This document shows, in pieces, positions 34,128 to 47,346 of a DNA stretch of 64,000 nt. The notes beneath the pieces were generated by a model that was not told where the DNA came from, ran no database searches, and was given only the letters and a program-made list of their open reading frames with translations. Position numbers and translations under genes: made by a program. Source of the stretch: Tolypeutes matacus (lineage: Eukaryota > Chordata > Mammalia > Cingulata > Chlamyphoridae). The stretch spans positions 61,869,468 through 61,933,467 of the forward strand of contig JAKSZT010053887.1 of NCBI GenBank assembly GCA_026826555.1. Direction: 5' to 3'. The number at the start of each line of letters is the position of its first letter. The first letter of the stretch is position 1.

Positions 34128-34632
34128 TCTTAGTCTGCCAGGGCTGCTATGACAAATACCATGCAAAGGGGTGGTTCAAAGAACAGAAATGCATTGTCCC
34201 TCTATTTTGAAGGCTGGAAGTAAAAAATCAAGGTCTCAACAGGTCTTGCATTCTTCCAGAGTCTGTAGCTGGCTTGCCAAAATCCTTGAGGTCCTTGGCT
34301 TGCATTTCTGCCTCCATTACATTGTACACTGTCTCTTTGGTCTGCTTTTGTGGCTTTCTTTGACTTTCACTGACTTCTGGCTTCTACTGACTTCTAGCTT
34401 CTTCTCACTGTCTGAATTTCCTTTGACTTATAAGAACTCCAGTCAAATGGATTAAGGCCCAGCCTGATTCAATTTGGCCTTACCTAAATAGGATCTTTGA
34501 AGATCCTATTCACTAATGAGTCCACAGCCTAATTAATAAGAAAATCTTCAAAAGTTCTATTTATAAATGGGTTCACACCCACAGGACTGGAAATTAGGAC
34601 TTGAACATGTCTTTACAGGAGACATGATTCCA
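34128..34632 (-). repeat. ERVL-type (MLT2-like) LTR
   Basis: Reverse-strand LTR: forward text begins 'cttagtctgccagggctgct' and ends near 'gggttcacacccacaggact', the same order as 35179-35606 and 53339-53788. It includes the perfect palindrome at 34487-34510. A 94-codon forward frame across it (34171-34455) is incidental. Confidence 0.7.
34487..34510. repeat. 11-bp perfect palindrome with 2-nt spacer
   Basis: aataggatctt / aagatcctatt around 'tg', inside the LTR. Confidence 0.85.
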
Positions 34633-35039
34633 TTCCCAAAAGAGTCAGATCTTTTTTTACAATCTTTGCTTAAACAAATATTTCTGAATCACTTACAGGG
34701 AGGAATCTTGACTTCATGAGGCTTTGCTTCTAGAGAAAAAGGGCAAGGAATGAGTAAACAAATAAATAAATTTATATCAAATAGTCACATTTAGTTAGAC
34801 AAGAATATTAGTAGCACAATAGATACTTAGGAAGTAAAATCAAAAGGATTTGTGATGAGCTAGACATAGGATATGAAGAATGTTAACCAATAATGATTTA
34901 AGTTAGAGAGGGTTACATTTGAAGAAAATACAAAGAAACATCTGTGGAAGAATAAAAAATCAGGAGATGCTGGAAAACCCAGGGCTCAGAACATGGACCA
35001 TTTTTCTTTTCTGCCTACACTTACTCCATAAGTCATCTC
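34633..35039. other. Unassigned, perhaps old L2 remnant
   Basis: Weak resemblance to L2 3' sequence in reverse ('aaacaaataaataaatttat'); no open frame or other feature. Confidence 0.3.
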
Positions 35040-35178
35040 ATCTAGTCTAATGGTTTAAATAGCATCTATGTGCCAATGACTCCCAAATTTATATCTCCAA
35101 CCTGGAGTTCTTCCCTGAATTCTGGACTCAACTCTCCAAAGCCTATTGACATCTCCAATGGAAAACCTAATAAGCATC
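35040..35178 (+). mobile_element. L2 relic, part 1
   Basis: 'ccaatgactcccaaatttat' and the following text match the L2 ORF2 segment after the RT catalytic site. Interrupted by an LTR at 35179. Confidence 0.65.
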
Positions 35179-35606
35179 AGTTTTTTCAGGCTCCTCTGAC
35201 AGATACCACACAATGGGATGGCCTAAACAATGGGAATTTATTGGCTCACAGTTTCAGAGGCTAGAATGCTTTCTGCCTCCTAGGTTCAGTAGCATTTGGG
35301 CTAGACAGTAATCCTTGGGTTTCTCTGTTTTCCTGTCACATGGTGATGTCCTCTCCTTTCTCCTCTGGGTTCCTGCTGACATACTGCACAGGGAGGACCC
35401 TGTGGCTTTCTCTATGTCTGATTTTCCTCTGCTTATAAAGGACTCCAATAATCTGGATTAAGGCCTACTCTCATTCATATGGACAAAATCTTAACTAAAA
35501 TAACCTCTTCAAGAGATCCTCTTTATAATGGGTTCACACCCAAAGGAGTGTTGATTAAAACCAAGAACATGTCTAAACAGGGGTAAATAATTCATATCAA
35601 ATTCAC
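35179..35606 (-). repeat. ERVL-type LTR inserted in L2
   Basis: Reverse-strand LTR related to 34128-34632 and 53339-53788 ('gggaatttattggctcacag', 'aatgggttcacacccaaagg'). L2 sequence lies on both sides. Confidence 0.7.
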
Positions 35607-36107
35607 CATGCATATCAAATTCAACATGTCCAAAATGGAACTCCTGATATCTGCTTCTTCTCATTAAGCTTCTAGCTCTTGCTACAGTTGTTCACAGGTC
35701 ACTTAAATGCCACATCAATTCTCCCATAAACCTTAGTGTCATTTTAAACTCCTCACTCTTTCCCACTCTCCATATCCAGTGCACCAGCAAATTTTCTTGA
35801 ATCTCCTTGAAATTATATCCAAAATGTATCAATTTATCACTCCACTGCTGCCACCTTAGGCTGAACCAATGTCTTCTCATGCTTAAATTATTACCATAAC
35901 TCATTTCTGGTTTCCCTGTTTCTGCCCCTACTGTCCTGTAGTCTATTGCCAACTCAGAAAACATAATCATTTTCATGTTATTCCTCTTTTCAAAAATATT
36001 TCAGTGTATTCCCATCTCAGAGTAAAAACCAAAATCCTCACTCTGTTGAGCAACCATCTAAATGATTTAGTTTCCTATCTTTCTAATTTTATCTCCCAAT
36101 AGTCTTT
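35607..36107 (+). mobile_element. L2 relic, part 2
   Basis: 'catgtccaaaatggaactcc' followed by 'aaaccttagtgtcatttta' and a segment ending 'aaaaccaaaatcctcactctg' follow the L2 ORF2 C-terminal region in order. No frame survives. Confidence 0.7.
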
Positions 36108-36790
36108 TTTTTTTTTTCTCCAGTGTCTTTTTCTTTTTTTTCCCACTTTATTTTCAAAGAAGCTTTAGGTTTCAGAAAAGTCACATCGAAAATATAAGGG
36201 ATTCCCATATACCCCACCCCCTTCCCCCTCTCACATTTTCCCCTAATAATAACATCTTACATGAGTCTGTTGCATTTGTTACAATTATTGCTACTAACCA
36301 TGGTCTATAGTTTACATTATGGTTTACACTTTGCACCGGACAATTTTATAGGTTTTGACAAAATGCATAATGGCCTGTATCTGTCATTGCAATACCATGC
36401 AGAATAATTCCAATGCCTTCGAAAGGCCCCATGTTTCACCTATTCTTCCCTCCTCCTCCCCTCGGAACCTATGGTAACCACTAAGTTTCGATTTTTCAAG
36501 AATAGTGTTCATAATTATATGCATTAATATTGAGGGCTTGACATAATTGCCTGTTTTCTTTTATTAGGCACTGCCTGTGTGCTCGAAAGATTCTTGCCCC
36601 TCTGTTTGAGAACATAGCAGGACTCCCCAAGATAGGAGTTTAATATTTTCTTGTTTATTGTGTGAGTCTCTACCCACTGAGATAAAACCCTATGAAAAGA
36701 TGAACACTTTCATATTCTATAAAAGCATGCCCTAGGCACACCCTGTCCCACTAATTCCCGCCACCACCGATGCCCTGCACCAGTGACCCT
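36108..36790 (-). mobile_element. L1 3' UTR insertion in L2
   Basis: T-run at its low end (tail) and 'ttttcaaagaagctttaggt', then 'accatggtctatagtttaca' as in the L1 at 6637-7003. Flanks aatagtcttt (36098-36107) and aatattcttt (36791-36800) are a likely 10-bp duplication with one mismatch. It marks the ancestral 3' end with which the full-length L1 is compared. Confidence 0.75.
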
Positions 36791-36800
36791 AATATTCTTT

Positions 36801-37140
36801 CTCTCATTTTCTCTGTTTCAGCAGTTTTGGCCTCAAATATGCCAGGCATGCTCTCTCCTTAGTGCCTTTCCATCAGCTGTTCCCTTGCATGGAACCTCAC
36901 TGCTTCTCCACAGATATCCACATGTCTAAATCTCTTATTTCATTTAGGTCTTTACTCTACAATTTTTTTCTCACTGAGACCATCCCTAGCACTTTATCTA
37001 AAATTTCACAATCCATCATCTTATCACAATGCTTTTCCATGTTTTATTTTTCACTGTGGCATTCGTCACTATACTATATCTTGTCTAACATACTATATAT
37101 TTTATACTTATGCTGTTTATTTAATGCCTCTTTTAAGTGA
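36801..37140 (+). mobile_element. L2 relic, part 3 (3' end)
   Basis: 'atgccaggcatgctctctcc' and 'cttatttcatttaggtcttt' are L2 3' landmarks in the order expected after part 2. A forward 92-codon frame at 36862-37140 lies in it and probably reflects L2 3' sequence, not a gene. Confidence 0.65.
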
Positions 37141-37480
37141 TGTGATTCAAAACCCAAGTGGAGGAATTAGCCTTAAAAAGTAGGAATAACAGTGTATCCA
37201 CAATAAAAGGTCAGAAGAAGCCTAGGATAAATGTCCACATAAGTGGGTTTATAAGTCTGGTAGCTTTAGGAGTCCATATTCTACTCCATAAACTGTACAC
37301 CTGAGTAATCTACATATTATTTCAAATGGCTTGGCTGGGATGACCAGATTGTTTGAATAATGTGATCAGTTTCTGCACTTGTTAAACACATTTGAACATT
37401 TTAACTAATGGGCATGGTTAGAAATCAGGGGTAATAGAGAGATGGATGGTAACAAGAAGAAAGAAATATGCATATCCAAT
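37141..37480. other. Unassigned sequence
   Basis: No open frame or repeat that I can name. Confidence 0.35.
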
Positions 37481-37905
37481 CTGTTATGGGTTTAATTATT
37501 TTCCCCAAAAAGATACGTTCAAGTCTTAATTCCGAGTCCTGAAGATGTGAACTTATTTGGATACAGGATCTTTGAAGATGTGATTGGTTAAGATAAGGTA
37601 GAACTGGTGCCCTTATAGAAAGAGGAGAATTGAATACAGAGAGAGAGACACTGGGGACAAAGCCATGTAAAGATGGAAGAGGTAGCGGTGAATCTACAAA
37701 TCAAGCAATGCCAAGCATTGCCGGCCAATACAGAAAATAGGAGAGGCAAAGAAGGATAATCTCCTATAGGTTTCAGATAGAACATGGGTCTGCTGATACC
37801 TTAATTTCAGACTTCCAGCCTCCAGAAAGATGATACTATAAAATTCTATTGTTTTAAGGCATCTACTTTGTTATGATAGCCCTGGGAATCTAAGACATGG
37901 TCCAA
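37481..37905 (+). repeat. MLT1-type LTR (ERVL-MaLR)
   Basis: Begins 'tgttatgggtttaatt', has 'aagatacgttcaagtcttaa', 'ggtgcccttatagaaagagg', 'gccaagcattgccggcc' and 'cagacttccagcctccaga', and ends near 'agccctgggaatctaagaca'. These follow the MLT1 LTR consensus in order. Nearly complete, old. Confidence 0.8.
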
Positions 37906-38281
37906 TGTACTTAGGCTCATTTTAACTTAAAATTTCTTGGCAATTTAAGAAGTAGCTGAAAGCTCTATCTGTAGCTTTAACTATGTTTGTATCAGCTCAG
38001 AAGTACTGATGCTTGAAATCTGATTGGCCCTATAAGGGTCAGGTCCAGTTAAATCCAAAGTCACCTGCAGTAAGTAACATTATGGACATAGAATAAAATA
38101 ACAGGACCCAAGCATTATTACTCTCATATGAAGTGCCCAGTGAGTGAGTTGACTTCCTTGATGAGCAAACAGATATTTGGAATTCAAAGACTGGACCTAT
38201 TCTTTTTAAAACTAGACCCACATTCAAAGGAAAAGAATTTTCATCTAGTAAGACTGCCAAAGCTTATAGAGTCATTTTTTT
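37906..38281. other. Unassigned sequence
   Basis: Two small overlapping frames on opposite strands (60-73 codons) without domains; nothing else seen. Confidence 0.35.
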
Positions 38282-40800
38282 ATTTTATTTTAATAAACGT
38301 TCTGTTTTAGAATAGTTTTAGATTTACAAAACATTTGCTAAGATAGTACAGAAAATTCACACATGCCCCATTCCCAATTCCCCTGTTATTTACATCTTAC
38401 TTTAGTCTGGTATATTTAAGGTAAGTAATGAAGAAATATTGATACATTATTATTAACCAAGGTCTATACTTTATTCAGATCTCCTTAATTTTTCCATAAT
38501 GGCCTTTTTCTGTTCCAGGATCCCATCAAAGATATGACATTACATTTAATTACTATGTCTTGTGAGGCTCCTCTTGACTGTGACAGTTTCTCAGACTTTC
38601 CTTGTTTTTGATGACTGTGACAGTTTTGAAGGTATTTTATGGAATATCCCACTATAGGGATTCGCATGATGTGTTTCTCATGGTTAAACTGGGATTATTG
38701 GTTTGTGGGAGGAAGACCACAGAGGTAAAGTACCATTTTTGTCACATCATATCAAGTATACATGCTATCAACACAATTAATCACGGTCGATGTTAACCTT
38801 GGCCACCTGGCTGAGAGAGTGTTGTACGGTTTCTTCAATCTAAAGTTACTCTACCCCACCCCCCTTTAGATAATGTGTTCTTTGAAAAGAAGTCACTATG
38901 TGCAACCTAGACTTAAGGAATGGGGAGTTATCAACATTTCCTTGAGGACAGAGTAATTGGAAGAATTACTTGGAATTCTTCTGCATGGGAGATTTGCCTT
39001 TTTTACATTTATTATTCATTCAAGCTTTTATTTATATAATTATGGAGTCATAGATATTAATTTTATACTGTGGATCATATACCAAAATCACTATTTTGTA
39101 GTTTTGTTGCTCAATTTGTTCTAGCTTTGGTTATTGAAAGCTCTTTGAGTTGGTAATTGTGTCCATTTTACCTACCCCCATTGTTGTAGGAAGTTTTTTC
39201 AGAACTTCATTACATTATGGCAATATATGATACTCCAAGATCATCTTGTATATTCCTTGGCCCAATCCTAGAATCAGCTATTTCTCCAAGGAGCTCTGGG
39301 ATTTTATTGGAGAATCGTATTTAGAAACCAAGATCTCTGTACTAGGTGTGTTACTGGGAAGTCTTTTTTTCTAGACCCTCTCAGCTGACAGAGGAAGGAA
39401 ATATATATATGTATATGAACCCATGTAGATACACATATCTATAAATATTTCTCTATATAATCATCTGTATGTATATTAAGCCAAACATGAGTTCAGAATG
39501 ATGTCTCCAACCCTAATCCATTAGCACATGGACTGCTCTAGGAGAACCTTGCATTTCTGCAACCTTCCACTCCAACAGTGAGAAACCTGGCTCCCACCTC
39601 CACCATCCATTTACTTAATTGTTCAGTTCCGGTATATATGTATAGCAATATCATAATTGTCAATCCATATTGCTGTAGGAAAGAACTTTATCAATTGGAG
39701 GAGAGTGCTTATGTACAGCTTCTTTTGCTTGTAGTTTTACAGACTCTACTTATTTCCAAAGTTATTTACATCAGCACTTCCCCCACCCCTTCAGTGAAGT
39801 TGTTTCACAAATTTGTAATACGGATCAATTGTGTTGTCACATTCTACATTCCCTCCTGGAATTTCCCTGACCTCCTAGATGATTTTTTAAAATTTCGTAC
39901 AAGTTTTACTCTTTGTGCTGTAAAGTGCAATTGGTTTTGTCAAATGTTTAATGTCATGTATCCACAATTACACTATCACACAGAATAGTTTTACCACCCT
40001 AAAGGTTTCCCTTTGTTTCACTTTTTCAACTCCTCCTTCCCTCTCCCACTTTTGAACCTCTGGCAACACTGATCTTTTTACTCTCTCTACAGTTTTGCAT
40101 TTTCTAGAATGTAATATAATTGGAATGATAGAATATGCAGTCTTTTCAATATGGCTTCTTTCACTTAGCAATATGTATTTAAGATTCATCCATGTTTTTC
40201 ATGGCTTGATAGTCTTATTTATTTTTATTACTGAATAATATTCCATTGAATGGATGTACTGATTTGTCTATTCACAGATTTCTTACATTTTGGGTGATTA
40301 TGAGTAAAGATGCATTCACATGCAGGTTTTTGGATGGACATAATTTTTCAAACCATTTGGGCATGGCATATAATTCTTTTTATACATTGTTGGATTCAAT
40401 TTACTAATATTTTGTTGAGGATTTTTTCATCTGTGTTCACAAGAGATAATATTCTGTAGTTTTCCTTTCTTGTAATGTCTTAATCTGGTTTTGGTATTAC
40501 AGTAATGTTGACTTCATAGAAGGACTTGAAAGTGTTACCTCTTTTTCCATTATTTGGAAAAGATTGTGGAGAATTTGTAACATTTCTTCAATGCATGGTA
40601 GAATTAACTAGTTAGACCATCTGGCCTGGTACTTACTTTTTGGAAGGATATTAATTATTGACTCAATTTATTTAAAAAATATAGGCCTATTGAGATTATT
40701 TATTTTTCCTTGTATGAGTTTTGGTAATTTGTGCCGTTCAAATGCTCGTAATTTCCCACAAGTAATCAGTTTCATCTATATTTGGTGACACCCCACTAAC
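38282..40800 (-). mobile_element. Old L1 (L1M type), 3' UTR and ORF2 C-terminal half
   Basis: Starts with an L1M-type 3' end ('agaatagttttagatttac'). Further on it has 'ttcatccatgtttttcatgg', 'aataatattccattgaatgg' (ORF2 C-terminus in reverse), and 40360-40720 matches ORF2 RT DNA ('gtagttttcctttcttgtaa', 'ttggtattacagtaatgttg'). Internal segments are deleted. The 136-codon forward frame at 39578-39988 is an antisense chance frame. Confidence 0.7.
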
Positions 40801-43044
40801 TTGGAGTGCAAATAAGCACTCATTTCTTTTATTTTTCCAGGTAAGTTCTTCAAACTCCACCCTTCTTCCTTCATCAGCTTACCTCTTAGAGGAAATGACC
40901 TATCATTCCTTCTTGAAATTCTTATCCTTATTTTCAAGACCAATTTCTTCTGTTTTTTCTCCTCCTATCTGTCTCTTTAAACTCTTCTTTTAAGCAAAAC
41001 ATAATATTTTTCTATAAAGCTCAGTTCCTAATTGTTAGATATTCCTATCACATCCATCTCATTCACTCAATTTTGTAATTAATTGACTTCCAACTAATTA
41101 GAAAATTAATCAGGAAAATCAAAATCCTGAAGCCCAAGTGGGAGGATTACAATAAATAAATAAATAAATCTTTAAAAAAAACAGTACAATGTTAAAAAAA
41201 AAAAATCAGGACAGAGGTGCATTTCTTATGCAAAAATGAAAATTAAAAAATCATCTTTAGGCAACCATGGTCATCTAACATGTTTCATGACTCTGAGTAG
41301 TCAAGGGAACAGTCTGGATTGTAATTAGCCACAATAACTATTTTAATACTATCATATTAGAGAGAATCAACTTTACAAAAAAGATAATTTAAAACTTTTA
41401 TCATATGCTTTCTCTTGACAAAGCAAAATAAGACAAAATGATATTAATATTTTATCTACAACAAAACACATGTCCTGTCCCAGACAACCAGAAATAAAAA
41501 TTTTTTAAAACTTTAAACACCTCCTTTGATCATACAGCCTTAATTTCTCTCTGCTGGTGCATACATTCTCAATGGGAGCAATATCACCCCCAAGAGATGA
41601 AAACTGGTTCTTGGCAGTGGGTGAAAAAATTTCAGATTTTGTGGTAGTTTATGGCACTCCAAAAGCCTAATGTATATATACAGATATCTGGGGGTATTAA
41701 CATATCATCGGGGAGCGGGGTGTGTTAAACAAGTAATTAAAGGGAAAATGTCCAAAAGGGTTTCTTAGCTGGGCAATACAGAAGGTGGGGGCGGGGGGAA
41801 GCTTGAGAAAAACTGCACTAGAGAAATATCTTAGATGCATCCTTTCACTCATTCATTCATATTTTCATTCCTCCAAAATTCCTGAATGAAGTCAAAGTTG
41901 TGGGATGGCAAGATCTAAAGCAGTGACGAGTTAAAAAGGATGTGAAAAAAACCTTGCCCCTCATGATTTATCCTAAGACACAGTTCGCTTGTCACTTTTA
42001 CCCTTCTCATCAGCTCATTCTTTTTCTATTGCTTTTCTTCCCTTTCTATGTGGGAGGCAATTTCAATGGCAGCCCACTGGAGGTCTCTGAACATCTTTAT
42101 TCTGGGTCACAAAATGCTAAAGCTGGTAGGGAAATTTAAGGTCATTTAATTTAAGAGCTACATTTTACCTCTGGGTAAACTGAGTCTCAAACAGGTTAAG
42201 GCACACAGTGATTTAGGAGGAAAAGCTGTTCTGGAACTTGGGACCCCACATTACAAATTTGGTTTGTATTTCAACATGCTGGTTTTATGGCAATCTGGAT
42301 TTAATTTAGTTTTATCCTTTTCAACAAGGGCAATTTATTAGTTGTATAACACATATTTGATTATATACTTTTCATATAAATACATTTGCAAATGTGAAAA
42401 TAAATCTTGTGTCAGCCTTTTCACACAGATTTTTAAGGGATAAGAAAATAGAATGAATGAAATTATAATACACTTCCTTCTGTTCTTGTTAGTACGCCTG
42501 AGCATTGTGTTCAACATCAAATCATTTTTAACAGTGCTCAGGATGAAGATCTCATCTCCAGAACGCATTTACCCTGGACTTATTCACTCGTTTCCAGATT
42601 TAATAAAGAATTTTGTGTCTTTATTCTCAGTAGAAATAGTCTGATAGGCAAATTGTTTTCCTAATCCCCTCAATGGGACAAAATGACTACTCTCAATTAT
42701 ACAGAAAATTTATTTTGAAAACACCAGATGTTTTAATCTCTTCTGTTGTCACTTGGAGGACTTCAAACTCTTGCTTATGATCCAACACTGCCCTTGATTC
42801 ATATTCATCCTTCCCCCAAAGTAGAATACGGTTGGATTGAGAGGAAGAAAGCTCCTCTTAGGATGGTAGACTGTGCCACCAACCAGGGTGTGTCTTAAGT
42901 CAGAGATGTTCTAGATTTTCCTTCTAAACATGGAGTTGAATTCCACATCTCTTTTCTCAGGAAAAAAATAAAAAAGAGAAAACAAAAACTAACAAAGTAA
43001 TATAGAAAAGTGCATGCTTCAAGGAACATAACACAATCTATTCA
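40801..43044. other. Mostly unique sequence, no recognised gene
   Basis: Contains an (AAAT)-like run at 41148-41175, a possible MIR-like stretch at 42090-42250 and short frames of up to 76 codons without domains. Nothing else supported. Confidence 0.35.
42090..42250 (-). mobile_element. Possible MIR-type relic
   Basis: 'ttacctctgggtaaactgag' with flanking text is weakly like MIR in reverse. Confidence 0.35.
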
Positions 43045-43450
43045 ATGCATCAATTTTATTCATTCAACAAATACTTATGGAGTGCCAGCCATGTGCAAGG
43101 AACTATGTTTAGTCCTGAGGAAACAGAATTGGAAAAGCATACATCAGGTCCCTGATTTAACCATAGTTTAAAATTTGGTGGAGAAGACAGGTATTGAGTA
43201 AGAATTAAAAGTGTGGTGGGTCATATGAAGGAATTTAGGGTGCTGTGAGTCTGTAAAATGTGATCAGGTGATGGGTGGTTACCTTAGTCCAGAGTAACAG
43301 AAGATTTCTCTGAGAAAATTATGTTTAAGCTAAAATGTGCAGGATGTTAAGGAGTAAGGTCAGCAGAGGGGAGTTGAAATTGGGGGTTGATTATCACATT
43401 AAATGATATGCTCCTGCTTTGAGTGAAAATTAAGATTCATCTGGCTTTAC
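43045..43450 (-). mobile_element. L2 3' end relic
   Basis: 'attcattcaacaaatactta', 'gagtgccagccatgtgcaag' and 'agggtgctgtgagtc' are in the order of the L2 3' end read in reverse. Confidence 0.7.
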
Positions 43451-46400
43451 AGGACAGAAAAAAAAATTAGAAAAGGTTTTAAAGTAGGCCAACAATATGA
43501 TGAATATATTTTTGGAACATCAGTTGAAAACTCCTTACCCTGGAAATTTATTATAAACAGTGAGGGACATCTCATATTGGTATCCTATCTTCAAAAAAAC
43601 CTGACGGAAACAGCATTGATACAATATTTCTGTAAGAGATATGGTGGTTTGCAACAGTCAGCCTCTCAATGCAAATTATGAAACTGTGTGGTTGTCAGGA
43701 AGTTTGCTACAAAGGGGAAAAAATATTGGAGGCAGCATTTTCCCCAAATGTGGTGACAGCCTAGTCATAAAAGAACATCCTACTTCATTGTTATGATTGT
43801 CTGAATCATTTCGGCACTTCACTGTGAATATTTTGTACCATTTACAAGAAAACATCTGCTACAACTAAACGAATGATTAGCTGCAAAGTATATAGCAATT
43901 TTGTTTTTTAGGATTGCTTCCCAAAGCACCCCCATTCCATCCTTCACTTCATTCAGGTGCATGCATAATGACATGGGGGAGCATTTCCAGAATTTTCTGG
44001 GTCATCAGTAGCAAATTCCTGAAGCATTTATAATATAACATTTAGCTTCTCTCAGATTTTGAGCATTTCATTGTGATTACTTCTTCCCATTTTCAAAGAG
44101 TTAAGCTACTCCATTCCATCCCCCAGGCTCATCCAGGTCAAATCTTCAAGGTTAATGTTTAAGTGTTAATTAAGCCTAGCCGTCTCTTAAGAGATAAGTA
44201 TGTAAACAGGCTAGCCATGCTAACAAGCCTTCCAAGACTGGACATAAAGGAATGTTAATGCATCTTTCAAAATGGAAACAATACATTTATAATCTCAGAC
44301 TTGAAGTAACCATGGTTACAAAAGCCTTTTGCAGCTTCACCTTCACTCAGTTCCTTTCACTGGGGATCCACCTCTGTCATCAGGAGAGAGTCTCCTTGTG
44401 CTAATGGCCCCTCAGTTTGTCATTCTGGAAATACAAAGATTAAATACCTTATGAATAGAGAGTATACATTTCTTTATCTGCTTGAGGAGTGTCTTTTCAA
44501 AAAGGAAACTTGGTCAATACAGAAATGAGAAGTGTTCTCAGTTTAAACCAACTTTCTAAATAAAAAAGACTGGCTTTCTATTGTACCTGAAGTGTTCTGT
44601 TATCAATGGTTACCTGGCAAGGGCTTCAGGTCTTTATAACCAAAGCCATGATGTTGACTAAGTACTTCAAAAAGAATCTCTGAAGATACTTAGGGTGAAA
44701 TGGTCAAGAAGATGTTATGGGGATAAAATTTAGAATACTGGATTTGGGATGAATTGCTGGAATCATCTTCTCAAAGACTGTTAAGGACATGGGAAATTGT
44801 TCAAACCCAAGACTAGAAATGAAGCAGGACTGAAAATTATATACATAATCCATATTTTAAAATTATGTAAAAGTTATAAAGATGAAAGGGAGCACATGGA
44901 AATGTAAACAGTGGTTAACTCAGTGGTGAAATTATGGATAATTCTCCACAATAAACATACATTATTTCAGTAAGCAAGATAAAAGCAATAAATATTATAT
45001 AATAATGCATTAAAAAAAAAAAACAGCTACACAATGGCTATTGTGAAAAGGATGCATTTTAATCTGGGACACCTTCGGAGGGCATAGGCAAATGCTGAGG
45101 AGCTGTTAAAGCATTAGGAATTTTTCACCTTGAGAAAAAAAATGAGTAATGAAACATGAAAGCTGGCTTCACCCATTTGCAGGATTATCAAGTTCAGGAG
45201 TATCAAGTCATCTTCCTAAGCCTAAAGGTCCTGTGGAGACAGGAACAGTCTTAATTTAAGAAAGACATTTCTAACAATAAGTAAGCAGATTGGTACTCAA
45301 GAAGATTTACTGAATTCTTTGTAATAAAGAAAAGGTTGGATGGCTATTAGATGGTTATAAAAGAATTGTTTCACTGAGGGAGAACTATGATTGTGGGGTT
45401 TCTAAGGTCATTTGCAACCCTTGGATTCAATTACTTTTAAATATTGCAACCTATCTGACCAACTCTAGAGGTTGGAAGGTGTCGGTTTTTCTTTTTCTTT
45501 TCTCCATATTCCTCATTTCCCATACTGACACAGAGTGCTGAGTTGTGCAAGGAGTCACTGGGTCAAATTGCCCTTGAGAACAATGCAAAAAAATCAGCAA
45601 ATTGTTTAGGATAAAGCCTCTGAATTAAGTAGAATCAGAAGTGACTTGTCTAATTTACTACAATGTGTTAATTATGTATCATAATTAGTAGGACAGGGTT
45701 TCCTTTGCTTGGGACTTCCAGGGGTTTGAAAATCACAGAGAATAAAATGGGCCCAAGTTTTCACAACTCATCTTGACTACACATTTAGACATGACCTATG
45801 TTATCTGTCCTCTCCTCCAGCCCATCAATTTTCATAGTATCTTACCCAGAAATCGTCAAAGGCATTCTCTGAACAGCCTCCTAAACAGCCCATTCTCCTA
45901 GTTTGTGATTCTCCAATGGGTGTGATTTTCTACTTCTCATTACCCCCTAGGTAGGAAGCAAATAACCTTGTAATGCCATTTATTCAGGAAGTAGAAAGTC
46001 AAATAGTATTAGGAACTTTTGTTCCAAATACCAATAACTGTTATCTTTTAATTAAAAATAACTTAGTAAATATTTAGAATTTTAGGTAATTTAGGTCTTA
46101 AGAAAACTTATTCTATTCAAAAGCAATTCCAGAGGGATGATTCAGTCATTAGGGTATTTTTTTAAATAAACATTAAAAATATATATTCCTTTTACTTTGT
46201 TTCTAGAATATAAAGACAGCCTAGTAAAGACAAGTCATAGACAAGAGAACTGCAACTGTTAGTTCTGAATTTTCTGAGAGGTCCCCTAATTTAAAATATA
46301 TTGTATTATATTTCCCATTGTCACTTCCTGTGTTCTTTTTTATTTGGAAATTGTTGTCCTGTAAAATACAGTATTTATAAAAGGCTGCAAACTTGTCCTA

Positions 46401-46679
46401 TGTAAATGAAAGGATACATAGCAAGAGAAACTGCCTCAAAATCTGGTACAGGAGTTCAGCTAAAACACAGACTGTGCTTAGATTAACTTCTAGCACACAA
46501 TAAGAATACAAAATCTGTATGCAGTTACGATTATTGTTAACGTTATTGCTATGAATGGCTGAAAATTTTATTTTATAGTCCAGATTCCACTTACATTTTT
46601 TTAGTACCTATATGTTCCAAGTACTGTGTTCTTTGTTTTCATTTAACTCTCTCAACTCTGAGTGAAGAACTTTGTCCCT
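43451..46679. other. Repeat-poor unique block
   Basis: About 3.2 kb with no recognisable LINE, LTR or SINE and no open frame above 60 codons on the forward strand. 44140-44360 has several AT-rich homeodomain-like words (taattaa, ttaatgcat). It may hold conserved non-coding DNA; this cannot be decided here. Confidence 0.35.
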
Positions 46680-47344
46680 TGTTGTGTACTGAAATGATAT
46701 TAGTAATCTTGAATCTGAAAAATATTGCAAACATGTTGACCATAATTAGAATGTAAACAAATTGAGGAAAACATGCTTTTTTTTGTAACAAGGGATAACC
46801 AGACATTCTTGCAAGGTTATGATATGTTCTGGCTTGATGTCTGTTTACGGGACACTTCTCGGTGAGAATATTGACAGCCAGACCTCTGAGCCACAAAAAC
46901 CCAGTGGGGTCACCACTTCGGTGAATGTCGGGTAAAGACCAACTGATACCTGGTCTCTCTGACTCCTGACTCCAAAGCCGGTGCTGGAATGTGAGGCTGG
47001 AACCATCCTGTCAGCACACCGTCTTGGGCCAAAGGCTTTGGACCCTTCCCAGATGTGGACATCAGACTGGCTCCCAAGACCTCTGCTTAAAGGTGCCCAC
47101 TTGCTTCGTGTTGGCCCTTGGGCCAACGGGCTTTAGGAGCTCTGGTATCCTCCACCTTTAAATGTGTTGTGTGCTCTTAACCAGTTACTGCGTGTTGGTT
47201 GTGTTGGCAGCTTGTGATTAAGCAAGCCAATAAATTGCATTGAGCATTTCAAACTATTGTGCCAAATCTGGCTTCAAGTAGTGTGAAATCTGTTTTTGAT
47301 TTGTGGGAAATCTTATTTCAGTTTGTTATGATAATTACACAACA
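46680..47344 (+). repeat. 5' LTR of A-rich provirus
   Basis: 665 bases, beginning tgttgtgt and ending acacaaca, a perfect 8-bp terminal inverted repeat. A polyadenylation signal aataaa is at 47229-47234, followed by 'ttgcattgagcat'. The paired LTR is at 56132-56793; the two share 'gtgttggcagcttgtgatta' and many other blocks but have diverged by substitutions and indels, so the provirus is old. Confidence 0.85.
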
Positions 47345-47346
47345 GT

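Noticed and set aside
39578..39988. Forward 136-codon frame
   Set aside because: Lies antisense in an old L1; no domain or start context.
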